Positions 18,647 to 26,644 of a stretch of 64,000 nucleotides of DNA are shown here, piece after piece. The stretch's first letter is position 1. Every line of letters starts with the position of its first letter. The stretch lies in the NCBI RefSeq assembly GCF_900113735.1, contig NZ_FOQM01000020.1, forward strand, positions 1-64,000, written 5' to 3'. The translations under genes and the position numbers were made by a program. Source of the DNA: Bradyrhizobium sp. Gha (GTDB lineage Bacteria; Pseudomonadota; Alphaproteobacteria; Rhizobiales; Xanthobacteraceae). The notes below the pieces were generated by a model. It was not told the origin of the DNA. It did not search any database and saw only the letters and a program-made list of their open reading frames with translations.

Positions 18647-19462
18647 ATGAACACCGCACGCATTGTCGTTCTCGTCATCGCGCTGAGCGCCGGCGGCCTC
18701 GCTGCGTATCTGGCGAGCAGCTACGACAACAAGCCCGCGCCGGTCGCCCCGGTGGCCGAGAAGCTGCCGACGACCGAGGTGCTCGTCGCCAAATCCGACA
18801 TCCAGCTCGGCCAGGCCGTGAAGACTGAGGATCTGCAATGGCAGACCTGGCCGCAAGCGACCGCCAGCAGCGCCTTCGTCCGGCGCGACAGCAGGCCCAA
18901 CGCGCAAGCCGAGATCGCCGGATCGATCGCGCGCGTGCCGTTGATGCAGGGCGAGCCGATCCGCGAGCAGAAGCTGGTGAAGGCCGACGGCTCCGGCTTC
19001 ATGGCCGCGATCCTGCCCTCGGGCATGCGGGCCGTATCCACCGAGATCTCGGCAGAGACCGCTGCCGGCGGCTTCATCCTGCCAAACGACCGCGTCGACG
19101 TCGTGCTGACGCGCCGCCTGAAGAACCCCGACACCAGCGGTGCGACCGGCGGCAATGACCTGATCCTGTCGGAGGTCGTCCTGTCCAATATCCGCGTGCT
19201 CGCGATCGACCAGGCGCCGAAGGAAAAGGACGGCCAGACCGCCGTGATCGGCAAGACCGTCACGCTCGAGCTGAAGCCCGAGCAGGTCGCCACGCTGTCG
19301 GCCTCGCGCCAGGGCGGAACTTTGACACTCGCACTTCGCAGCATCGCCGATGCCAGCGCCGCCGACGGCGCGGCGGAAGACCAGGCGCTCAAGCAGCGTC
19401 AGAGCGGCGTGAACGTGATCCGCTACGGCGTGCAGACGCGACAACTAACGTCACAGAAGTGA
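18647..19462 (+). CDS. cpaB: Flp pilus assembly protein CpaB (RcpC)
   Basis: 271 residues. An N-terminal hydrophobic anchor (RIVVLVIALSAGGLAAYLAS) precedes a SAF domain (TTEVLVAKSDIQLGQAVKTEDL) and the RcpC/CpaB C-terminal domain (PSGMRAVSTEISAETAAGGFILPNDRVDVVLT). CpaB is a periplasmic component of the Tad secretion machine that assembles Flp pili. It heads the cluster, 7 bp before cpaC. Confidence 0.95.
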   Translation: MNTARIVVLVIALSAGGLAAYLASSYDNKPAPVAPVAEKLPTTEVLVAKSDIQLGQAVKTEDLQWQTWPQATASSAFVRRDSRPNAQAEIAGSIARVPLMQGEPIREQKLVKADGSGFMAAILPSGMRAVSTEISAETAAGGFILPNDRVDVVLTRRLKNPDTSGATGGNDLILSEVVLSNIRVLAIDQAPKEKDGQTAVIGKTVTLELKPEQVATLSASRQGGTLTLALRSIADASAADGAAEDQALKQRQSGVNVIRYGVQTRQLTSQK

Positions 19463-19469
19463 TGGAGAC

Positions 19470-20990
19470 ATGATGAACGACGGGGATTATCGGATGGGCC
19501 TGCGCATTCGGGGGAAGCGCGCCGGCTCGTTCTGGGCAGGGGCGATGGTGATGGTGGGGCTGGTCGCAGCCCCCAATCTCGTGCGCGCCGCGGATGCGCC
19601 GGTCGGAGACCAGGCGCCGATGCAGGCGCCGGACCTCGGCGTGGCGCCGGTCGCGACCACCGCGCCCGCACGGACGCGTTCGCTGTCGCTTGGTATCGGC
19701 AAGTCCGTGGTCATCGACCTGCCGCGCGAGGTCAAGGACGTGCTGGTGGCCGATCCCAAGATCGCCAATGCGGTGATCCGGTCGTCGCAGCGCGCCTACA
19801 TCATCGGCGCACAGGTCGGCCAGACCAACGTGGTGTTCTTCGGCGCCGAGGGCCAGCAGGTCGCCTCCTACGACATCGCGGTGAAGCGCGATCTCAACGG
19901 CATGCGGACGGCGCTGCGCCAGTCGCTGCCGGGCGTGCAGATCGAAGGCGTCGGCGACAGCGTGATTCTGACCGGTTCGGTGTCGAGCCCGGTCGAGGCC
20001 CAGCAGGCCGGCGACGTCGCCGCGAAGCTCGTCGGCGGCAGCGACAAGGTCGTCAACAACATCGTCGTCCGTGGCCGCGACCAGGTCATGCTGAAAGTCG
20101 TCGTCGGCGAAGTCCGCCGCGACATCGTCAAGCAATTGGGCGTCGACCTCAGCGCCAGCCTGAATGCCGGCACCGCGGTGGTGAACTTCAACAATTCCAA
20201 CCCGTTCACTGCCAGCGGCGGACCGCTGGTCGGCAACAACGGCCTCGGCGTCACAGGGCTTGCCAAGGGCGTCGCCACGGTCAACGCCACGATGCGCGCG
20301 ATGGAGAGCGCGGGCGTGATGCGGACGCTGGCCGAGCCGAGCCTGACCGCGATCTCGGGTGAATCGGCGACTTTCATCGCCGGTGGCGAATTCCCGATCC
20401 CCGGCGGCTACGCCTGCGATCCGGCCACGCATGTCTGCACCACCCAGATCACCTACAAGAAGTTCGGAATCTCCCTGAACTTCACGCCGGTGGTGCTCAG
20501 CGAGGGCCGCATCAGCCTGCGCGTGATGACCGAGGTTTCGGAGCTGTCGAGCCAGAACGCGATCACGGTGTCGCAGGCGCTGTCCGCGAACTCGACCAAC
20601 TCGATCACCATTCCCTCGGTCCAGACCCGCCGCGCCGAGACCACGCTGGAAATTCCCTCCGGCGGTTCGATGGCAATGGCCGGCCTGATCCAGCAGCAGA
20701 CCAAGCAGGCCGTCAACGGCCTGCCCGGCGTCGACCAGATCCCGATCCTCGGCGCGCTGTTCCGCAGCCAGGACTTCGTCAACAACGAGACCGAGCTGAT
20801 GGTGATCGTGACCCCCTATGTGGTGCGCGCGGTCGCCCAGAAGGAATTGTCGCGGCCCGATGACGGTTTCGCACCATCTTCGGATGCGCAGTCGGCGCTG
20901 CTCGGTCGCATGAACCGCCTCTATGGCATCGCGCGCCACGTCGATCCGATCGAGGGCATCAGCGGCGATTTCGGCTTCATCATCGACTGA
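19470..20990 (+). CDS. cpaC: Tad pilus secretin CpaC (RcpA)
   Basis: A 506-residue outer-membrane secretin. A signal peptide (cleavage near residue 41, VRAADA) is followed by a pilus-formation N domain (LSLGIGKSVVIDLPREVKDVLVADP), a BON-like segment, and the secretin domain. The latter has ALAEPSLTAISGE-like (TLAEPSLTAISGESATFIAGGE) and C-terminal GLPGVDQIPILGALFRSQDF plus ELMVIVTPYVV. It forms the channel through which the Flp pilus exits. Confidence 0.96.
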   Translation: MMNDGDYRMGLRIRGKRAGSFWAGAMVMVGLVAAPNLVRAADAPVGDQAPMQAPDLGVAPVATTAPARTRSLSLGIGKSVVIDLPREVKDVLVADPKIANAVIRSSQRAYIIGAQVGQTNVVFFGAEGQQVASYDIAVKRDLNGMRTALRQSLPGVQIEGVGDSVILTGSVSSPVEAQQAGDVAAKLVGGSDKVVNNIVVRGRDQVMLKVVVGEVRRDIVKQLGVDLSASLNAGTAVVNFNNSNPFTASGGPLVGNNGLGVTGLAKGVATVNATMRAMESAGVMRTLAEPSLTAISGESATFIAGGEFPIPGGYACDPATHVCTTQITYKKFGISLNFTPVVLSEGRISLRVMTEVSELSSQNAITVSQALSANSTNSITIPSVQTRRAETTLEIPSGGSMAMAGLIQQQTKQAVNGLPGVDQIPILGALFRSQDFVNNETELMVIVTPYVVRAVAQKELSRPDDGFAPSSDAQSALLGRMNRLYGIARHVDPIEGISGDFGFIID

Positions 20991-21036
20991 CACGAACGGT
21001 TTGGGGACCGGGACAGCGGTAAGAGGGGACCAGGCG

Positions 21037-21774
21037 ATGACGACGACGACAGAAGATCGATTTCGCAGATTGCGTATCGCGCTCGCGCTGACCGGGCTTT
21101 CCGTCATGCTGGGAGCCTGCAACACCACCAGCGACGTCGTCACCACGCAGACGGTGCCGACCGATTACCGCATGCGTCACCCGATCGCGGTGCAGGAAGG
21201 CACGCGCTCGATCGTGATCTTCGTCGGCAAGGCGAGAGGCGGTCTTTCGGCCCCGCAAGCCGCGGACGTGATGGGCATTGCCCGCGACTGGGTGCGCGAA
21301 GGCACCGGCTCCGTGGTCGTCGACGTGCCCATCGACACCGCGAATTCGCGCGCAGCAGCTGCGACCTATCACGAAATCCGCGCCGTGCTCGGCAGTGGCG
21401 GCGTGCCGTCGCGCGCCATCGTCCAGCATGCCTATCGCCCCGAAGATCCCGGCCTGTTGCCGACCATCCGGCTGAGCTATTCCAAGATCACTGCGGTCGC
21501 CGGCCCCTGCGGGCTGTGGCCCGAGGACATGGGACCGTCCATCGTCGATCCCGGCTACAACGAGAACAAGCCCTACTTCAATCTCGGCTGCGCCACCCAG
21601 CGCAATCTCGCGGCGATGATCGACAATCCCGCCGACCTCGAGCAGCCGCGCGCGGAGACGCCCGCCTATACCGCGCGGCGCGACATCGCCTTCGACCGCT
21701 ACCGCAAGGGCAACCCGACCGCGACCACCTATCCCGAGGCCGACAAGGCCAAACTCAGCGACACAGGCAAATGA
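21037..21774 (+). CDS. cpaD: Tad pilus lipoprotein CpaD
   Basis: A 245-residue lipoprotein with lipobox MLGAC (Cys28). The CpaD family core YRMRHPIAVQEGTRSIVIFVG and the C-terminal NLGCATQRNLAAMIDNPADLEQPR are present. CpaD supports localisation or stability of the CpaC secretin in the outer membrane. ATG 21037 is used; an upstream frame overlapping cpaC is not needed. The stop codon overlaps the cpaE start (ATGA). Confidence 0.93.
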   Translation: MTTTTEDRFRRLRIALALTGLSVMLGACNTTSDVVTTQTVPTDYRMRHPIAVQEGTRSIVIFVGKARGGLSAPQAADVMGIARDWVREGTGSVVVDVPIDTANSRAAAATYHEIRAVLGSGGVPSRAIVQHAYRPEDPGLLPTIRLSYSKITAVAGPCGLWPEDMGPSIVDPGYNENKPYFNLGCATQRNLAAMIDNPADLEQPRAETPAYTARRDIAFDRYRKGNPTATTYPEADKAKLSDTGK

Positions 21775-23057
21775 CTGAGATCCACGACGAGGCGGACGAT
21801 CCGCAGCACCCCGACGAACACATTGCGCCGGTTCCTCGTATCTCGGTGCAGGCCTTTTGCGAGACCGAGCAGACGCTCGCCTCCATCACTGCGGCCGGGC
21901 AGGACCGCCGTCTCGCCAAGGCGCATCTCACCGTCAGGAGCGGCGGTCTCGCCGCGGCCATCGACGTCTATGACACGATGCCGACGCCGAACGTCATCGT
22001 GATCGAATCCGACGGCACACGCGACATTCTCGAAGGCCTCGACGACCTCGCCGGCGTCTGCGATCCCGGCACGCGCGTGGTCGTGATCGGCAATCCCAAC
22101 GACACCGCGCCTTATCGCGAGCTGGTGCGTCGCGGTGTCAACGACTACGTGATCGGCCCGGTCCAGACCATCGACGTGGTGCGCTCGATCTGCAGCCTGT
22201 TCTCGGCTTCCGAGGCCATCATCACCGGCCGCATCATCGCGGTGGTCGGCGCCAAGGGTGGCGTCGGCGCGTCGACCATCGCGCACAATTTGGCCTGGAC
22301 CATCGCCCGCGATCTGGCGCTCGACTCCGTCGTGATCGATCTCGACCTCGCCTTCGGCACCGCCGGCCTCGACTACAACCAGGATCCGGCGCAGGGCATC
22401 GCCAACGCGGTGCTGTCGCAGGACCGGCCCGATACGGCGCTGATGGAGCGCCTGCTCGCCAAATGCACCGAGCGCCTCAGCCTCCTTGCCGCACCTGCGA
22501 CCCTCGACCGGGTCTATGATTTCGGCGCCGAAGCGTTCGACGCGATCTTCGACACCTTGCGCATGACCACGCCATGCATCGTGCTCGACGTGCCGCACCA
22601 ATGGTCCGCCTGGACCAAGCGCGCGCTGGTCAATGCCGACGACATCGTCATCGTGGCCGAGCCTGACCTCGCAAACTTGCGCAACACCAAGAACATGCTG
22701 ACCGTGCTCAAGGCGGCGCGGCCGAACGACCGGCCCCCGCTCTATTGCATCAACCAGGTCGGCATGCACAAGCGGGCCGAGATCGACGTCAAATCCTTCG
22801 CCAAGACGATGGAGGGCCAGCCGCTCGCGGTGATCCCGTTCGACTCGAAGCTGTTCTCGACCGCGGCGAATAACGGCCAGATGATCGCGGAGGTCTCCAA
22901 GAGCCACCGCACCACCGAACTGTTCCAGACCATGGCCAACCGCCTCGCCGGGCGCGGCGAGGTGAAGAAGCCGAAGCGTTCGCTGCTCGGACCGCTCCTG
23001 AAGAAGCTGAAGGGCAAGAGCGGACGCGCATCAGCGCCGCATCGCAAGGCGTCGTAA
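21771..23057 (+). CDS. cpaE: Tad pilus assembly ATPase CpaE (TadZ)
   Basis: 428 residues. An N-terminal atypical receiver domain (about residues 45-145) is followed by a MinD/ParA-type ATPase with deviant Walker A KGGVGAST (162-169). A basic C-terminal tail (KKPKRSLLGPLLKKLKGK) may bind membrane. CpaE/TadZ localises the pilus machine at the pole. The receiver lacks an obvious phospho-Asp at the end of strand 3 (VIVIESDG). ATGA coupling to cpaD. The ATPase gene cpaF, expected next, is absent; tadD follows in the opposite direction. Confidence 0.94.
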   Translation: MTEIHDEADDPQHPDEHIAPVPRISVQAFCETEQTLASITAAGQDRRLAKAHLTVRSGGLAAAIDVYDTMPTPNVIVIESDGTRDILEGLDDLAGVCDPGTRVVVIGNPNDTAPYRELVRRGVNDYVIGPVQTIDVVRSICSLFSASEAIITGRIIAVVGAKGGVGASTIAHNLAWTIARDLALDSVVIDLDLAFGTAGLDYNQDPAQGIANAVLSQDRPDTALMERLLAKCTERLSLLAAPATLDRVYDFGAEAFDAIFDTLRMTTPCIVLDVPHQWSAWTKRALVNADDIVIVAEPDLANLRNTKNMLTVLKAARPNDRPPLYCINQVGMHKRAEIDVKSFAKTMEGQPLAVIPFDSKLFSTAANNGQMIAEVSKSHRTTELFQTMANRLAGRGEVKKPKRSLLGPLLKKLKGKSGRASAPHRKAS

Positions 23058-23087
23058 AGCGCGGAGCGTTTTCGAGCGAACGAAATC

Positions 23088-23108
23088 GGCGGAGATTATT
23101 TCTCCGCC
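23088..23108. terminator. Hairpin between convergent cpaE and tadD
   Basis: GGCGGAGA-TTATT-TCTCCGCC has perfect 8-bp arms and overlaps the last codons of tadD. The T-run is weak on both strands, so this may be a bidirectional or Rho-assisted terminator. Confidence 0.5.
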
Positions 23109-23872
23109 CGCTGCTGCTGCTTCTTCGACAGCAGCTGACGCAGCGCCGTGACCTTTGCCGCGGCCTGGTCCGGCGGCAGATCGGCCTTCACGATGGTCTC
23201 GGCCTCGGCCTGCTTGCCCTCCAGCCCCAGCACCAGCGCGAGATTGGCCCGCACGCGGGAATTGCCGGGATCGCGCTGATAGGCGCGGCGCATGGTTTCC
23301 TCGGCGCGCGGCAGGTTGTTCTGCAGCATGTAGGACAGGCCGAGATTGGACAGCACCGACGGTTCGTCCGGCACGATCTTCAGCGCGCTCGCGTAATATT
23401 GCTGCGCTTCCTCGTTGCGGCCGAGCTGATCAAGCACGGCGCCCTGAGCCGACAGGATATGCCAGTCGGGATCTTCAGGCGCATGCGCGCGGCCCAGCAC
23501 GTCAAACGCCTGCTGGAAATTGCCATTGTCGGCGAGCGCGCGGCCGTAGCCGGCGAGCAGCGCCTTGTTGCTGGGATGCAGAAGGACGGCCTGCTCCATC
23601 ACCGCCGCCGCCTGGGCCCGCTGGCCGCTCTCGCGCAGCGCCTTGCCGTAGTCGAGCGCAACGTTGGGATCGCTGGGATTGGCACGATAGCGCTCGCGCA
23701 GGGCGTTCATGTCGGGCTTGGCGTCGGCCGTGGCGACAGGCTCAGATCGGCCGCCGAGCGCGCCGGTCACGTCCTCCAGGCCTGTGGTCTGGCAGCCACC
23801 GAGGGCGAGCACCGCGAGCGCGGGAAGCAGAAATCTCGCCGGGGAAGAGGCAAGGGACGAACGCTTGGACAT
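23096..23872 (-). CDS. tadD: TadD-like tetratricopeptide-repeat lipoprotein
   Basis: 258 residues with lipobox LGGC (Cys27), then about four TPR units (NPSDPNVALDYGKALRESGQ, HPSNKALLAGYGRALADNGN, VPDEPSVLSNLGLSYMLQNN, DPGNSRVRANLALVLGLEGK). TadD is a pilotin-like or scaffold component of Tad systems. Assignment rests on the TPR lipoprotein type plus position beside cpaE. It is convergent with cpaE rather than in the usual tadBCD order. Confidence 0.85.
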   Translation of the reverse strand: MSKRSSLASSPARFLLPALAVLALGGCQTTGLEDVTGALGGRSEPVATADAKPDMNALRERYRANPSDPNVALDYGKALRESGQRAQAAAVMEQAVLLHPSNKALLAGYGRALADNGNFQQAFDVLGRAHAPEDPDWHILSAQGAVLDQLGRNEEAQQYYASALKIVPDEPSVLSNLGLSYMLQNNLPRAEETMRRAYQRDPGNSRVRANLALVLGLEGKQAEAETIVKADLPPDQAAAKVTALRQLLSKKQQQRAEK

Positions 23873-23915
23873 ACTCTGATCACCGCCGGCGGACTGATCA
23901 GAGATGCTTTGCCGA

Positions 23916-23936
23916 TTAACCCTAAAGTCCGGTTAA
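23916..23936. promoter_or_regulatory. TTAACC-N9-GGTTAA inverted repeat upstream of tadD
   Basis: Perfect 6-bp arms lie 44 bp upstream of the tadD start codon. Position and symmetry suggest an operator. The arms resemble CtrA half-sites (TTAACC), but the inverted arrangement and spacing differ from the standard direct-repeat box. Confidence 0.4.
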
Positions 23937-23955
23937 GGACCCGCCCCTGTTGGGC

Positions 23956-24201
23956 TCAGTCGGTAAATTCCGCACCGAATTCGCAACCGATGCGCCAGCG
24001 CAGGCGGCACTGACGGGAATAATCCGGCGCGAAGATGATGGTGAATTGCGGCGGCACCTCGATGAATTCCGCCACGACCTTCACACCTCCGTCCGAAATG
24101 TCAGTGATCGTGCAGTCCCGTGGCAGCGAGCCGGCTCCAAAATGGATCTTGGCAAGCCTGGTGCACACCCGTCGTTCGCTTCTGCGGCGATTTGCAAGCA
24201 T
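23956..24201 (-). CDS. PilZ-domain protein (candidate c-di-GMP receptor)
   Basis: 81 residues forming essentially one PilZ domain. The N-terminal RRRSERR supplies the RxxxR c-di-GMP motif, and ITDISDGGVKV supplies the D/NxSxxG motif. Both halves look intact, so c-di-GMP binding is plausible. No effector domain is attached. It lies upstream of tadD on the same strand, near pilus genes, but a functional link is only inferred. Confidence 0.85.
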   Translation of the reverse strand: MLANRRRSERRVCTRLAKIHFGAGSLPRDCTITDISDGGVKVVAEFIEVPPQFTIIFAPDYSRQCRLRWRIGCEFGAEFTD

Positions 24202-24420
24202 TTGAATTGTTCACCCGTTAGATCACGGCCCATCCCGCAGGCTCAGGAGTAGCGGACATTCGTTGGAATGTGCTGAGGAGAGCCGCTCGCATTCGAGACG
24301 TAGTGTCGGCACCTTGTTGACGCCTCGGTAAGGATCGGCGCCCCCTCGCCCGCCGTTCCCGTATTGTTCTTGCCAGGATCGTCGGGCTCTGCTACCCTTG
24401 GATGTGCGAGGGGGCAGCAT

Positions 24421-25959
24421 ATGGTCCAGCGGGTTTCGACAGTCGCCTTTGAAGGGATCGAGGCCCGCGCGGTCGACGTGCAGGTGCAGGTCGCGCCCGG
24501 CCTGCCGGCCTTCGCCATTGTCGGCCTGCCCGACAAGGCGGTGTCGGAGGCGCGCGAGCGGGTCCGCTCGGCCTTGATCGCCTCCGGGCTGGCGCTGCCG
24601 GCGCGGCGGATCACCGTCAATCTCGCGCCTGCCGACGTCCCGAAGGAAGGCAGCCATTACGACCTGCCGATTGCACTGGGCCTGATGGCGGCGATCGGCG
24701 CGATCCCGCCCGATGCGCTGACCGGCTTCACCGTGCTCGGCGAGCTCGGACTCGACGGCTCGATCGCGCCTGTCGCCGGCGTTCTGCCCGCCGCGATCGG
24801 CGCCAATGTGCGCGAGGAGGGCTTGATCTGCCCCGCCGCCTGCGGCTCGGAGGCGGCGTGGGCGAGCCCTGACATCCAGATCGTCGCCGCGCATTCGCTG
24901 ATTCAGATCGCCAACCATTTCAAGGGCACCCAGGTGCTGTCGCGGCCGGTGCCGAAAGTGCACGAAGCGGCAAGCTCGCCGCTCGATCTGCGCGACATCA
25001 AGGGCCAGGAAAGCGCCAAGCGGGCGCTGGAGATCGCAGCTGCCGGCGGACATCATTTGCTGATGATCGGCGCGCCCGGTGCCGGCAAATCGATGCTGGC
25101 GGCGCGGCTGCCCTCGATCCTGCCGCCGCTGTCACCGGGCGAATTGCTCGAGGTCTCGATGATCGCCTCGGTCGCCGGCGAGATCGAAGGCGGCGCGCTG
25201 ACATCGCGACGTCCGTTCCGCTCGCCGCATCATTCCGCCAGCATGGCGGCGCTCACCGGCGGCGGCGCGCGCGCAAAGCCCGGCGAGATCTCGCTGGCGC
25301 ATCAGGGCGTGCTGTTCCTCGATGAGCTGCCCGAGTTCGATCCGCGCGTGCTGGATTCGCTGCGCCAGCCGCTGGAGAACGGCGAAGTCTCGGTCTCGCG
25401 CGCCAATCACCGCGTCACCTACCCTGCCCGCTTCATGCTGGTCGCGGCGATGAATCCCTGCCGCTGCGGCAATGCGTTCGAGCCAGGCTATGCCTGCAAG
25501 CGCGGCCGCGTCGATCGCTGCACCGGCGATTACCAGGCCCGCATCTCCGGCCCGCTGATGGACCGCATCGATCTGCGCATCGAGGTCCCGGCCGTGACCG
25601 CGGCCGATCTGATCCTGCCGCCGCCGGCCGAAGGTTCTGCCGAAGTCGCGGCGCGCGTGGCGGCGGCGCGCGACATCCAGCGCGCACGCTACGCCGATGC
25701 CGGCCTGCCCAAGGTGCGCACCAATGCCGAGGCACCGGCGTCCATTCTGGAAGACATCGCCAAGCCGGATGCGCAGGGTCAAAAGCTTTTGCGCGATGCT
25801 GCCGAAACCATGCGGCTGTCGGCGCGCGGCTATCACCGGGTGCTGCGGGTGGCGCGCACGCTCGCCGATCTCGCCAACGCGGACAAGATCGGCCGGCTGC
25901 ATCTCGCCGAGGCGCTGTCCTACCGCGCACTCGCGGAGGATGTGCGCCAGCTGGCGTGA
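24421..25959 (+). CDS. YifB family Mg-chelatase-like AAA ATPase
   Basis: 512 residues. An N-terminal Lon-protease-like S5 fold (TVAFEGIEARAVDVQVQV, VGLPDKAVSEARERVRSAL) precedes the Mg-chelatase AAA domain, with Walker A GAPGAGKSMLAARLP and Walker B VLFLDELPEF. A Cys cluster (CRCGNAFEPGYACKRGRVDRC) and a C-terminal helical lid complete the protein. ComM, a member in naturally competent bacteria, is a branch-migration helicase; most YifB proteins are uncharacterised. ATG 24421 is chosen over an upstream in-frame start at 24364. Confidence 0.93.
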   Translation: MVQRVSTVAFEGIEARAVDVQVQVAPGLPAFAIVGLPDKAVSEARERVRSALIASGLALPARRITVNLAPADVPKEGSHYDLPIALGLMAAIGAIPPDALTGFTVLGELGLDGSIAPVAGVLPAAIGANVREEGLICPAACGSEAAWASPDIQIVAAHSLIQIANHFKGTQVLSRPVPKVHEAASSPLDLRDIKGQESAKRALEIAAAGGHHLLMIGAPGAGKSMLAARLPSILPPLSPGELLEVSMIASVAGEIEGGALTSRRPFRSPHHSASMAALTGGGARAKPGEISLAHQGVLFLDELPEFDPRVLDSLRQPLENGEVSVSRANHRVTYPARFMLVAAMNPCRCGNAFEPGYACKRGRVDRCTGDYQARISGPLMDRIDLRIEVPAVTAADLILPPPAEGSAEVAARVAAARDIQRARYADAGLPKVRTNAEAPASILEDIAKPDAQGQKLLRDAAETMRLSARGYHRVLRVARTLADLANADKIGRLHLAEALSYRALAEDVRQLA

Positions 25960-26056
25960 TCATATCGCGCGTCAACCCGGCGGTAACGAGTTTCCTTTAC
26001 GCTCTGCAAACCATAAGGCCCACAAGTTCCTGTAAGGGCCCGGCGAGTAGCGTGTC

Positions 26057-26524
26057 ATGTTGCGTTTCAAGATCCTGGCCTCGGTGGTTCCCCTGTTGGC
26101 GGCTGCGGTATTCGCCCGCAACGAGACCGGATCGATCTCGCACCCTTGCGTCGCCATCGGCGATACCTCCGTCGAGCTCACCTCCTTGTTCTGGACCGCC
26201 GGCGTGCAGATCGCATTCACCGACGATCCCGCGCAGGCGACGGTGCGGGTGCAGATCACCGACGATCCCGACGCGGCCGACTTTGCCGTCGTCGACGATG
26301 GCGAAAGCGATGAGCCCGGCGCCTGCCAGGGCAATCCGTCCACGCAGCTGGTCGCCATATCAGGGCAAGGCGGCGGCAACCGCCCGACGATCTATCTCAG
26401 CAGCGAAGGCCCGGCCGATTACCGCATCTATGTGCGCTCGAAGACGTTCTCGCGAAGGGAAGCGGCAGCCTTGATCGTCGGCGCCCGCGACGGCCACCGC
26501 CATCTCCAGGCCGCTTCGCTCTAG
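26057..26524 (+). CDS. Small exported protein of unknown function
   Basis: 155 residues with an N-terminal hydrophobic stretch (FKILASVVPLLAAAVFA), probably a signal peptide. The mature part has two Cys (SHPCVAIGD, GACQGNP) that could form a disulfide and many Asp residues. I recognise no domain. It ends 64 bp before the GTG option, and 120 bp before the ATG, of the hybrid kinase on the same strand, so it may be in that transcript. Confidence 0.7.
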   Translation: MLRFKILASVVPLLAAAVFARNETGSISHPCVAIGDTSVELTSLFWTAGVQIAFTDDPAQATVRVQITDDPDAADFAVVDDGESDEPGACQGNPSTQLVAISGQGGGNRPTIYLSSEGPADYRIYVRSKTFSRREAAALIVGARDGHRHLQAASL

Positions 26525-26644
26525 TTCGCGTTAACACCTCGTCAACCCTGTTTCGAGGCGGCCCCGAAGCCTCAAGCTGTTCGCAAGGTGGTCAAGACAT
26601 CGTCGCGCAGGGCGGTGGCGGGTTTCGGACAAGGGTCGGTGGCG

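Noticed and set aside
19389..21146. 585-residue minus-strand open frame
   Set aside because: Antisense to cpaC, which has an exact secretin match.
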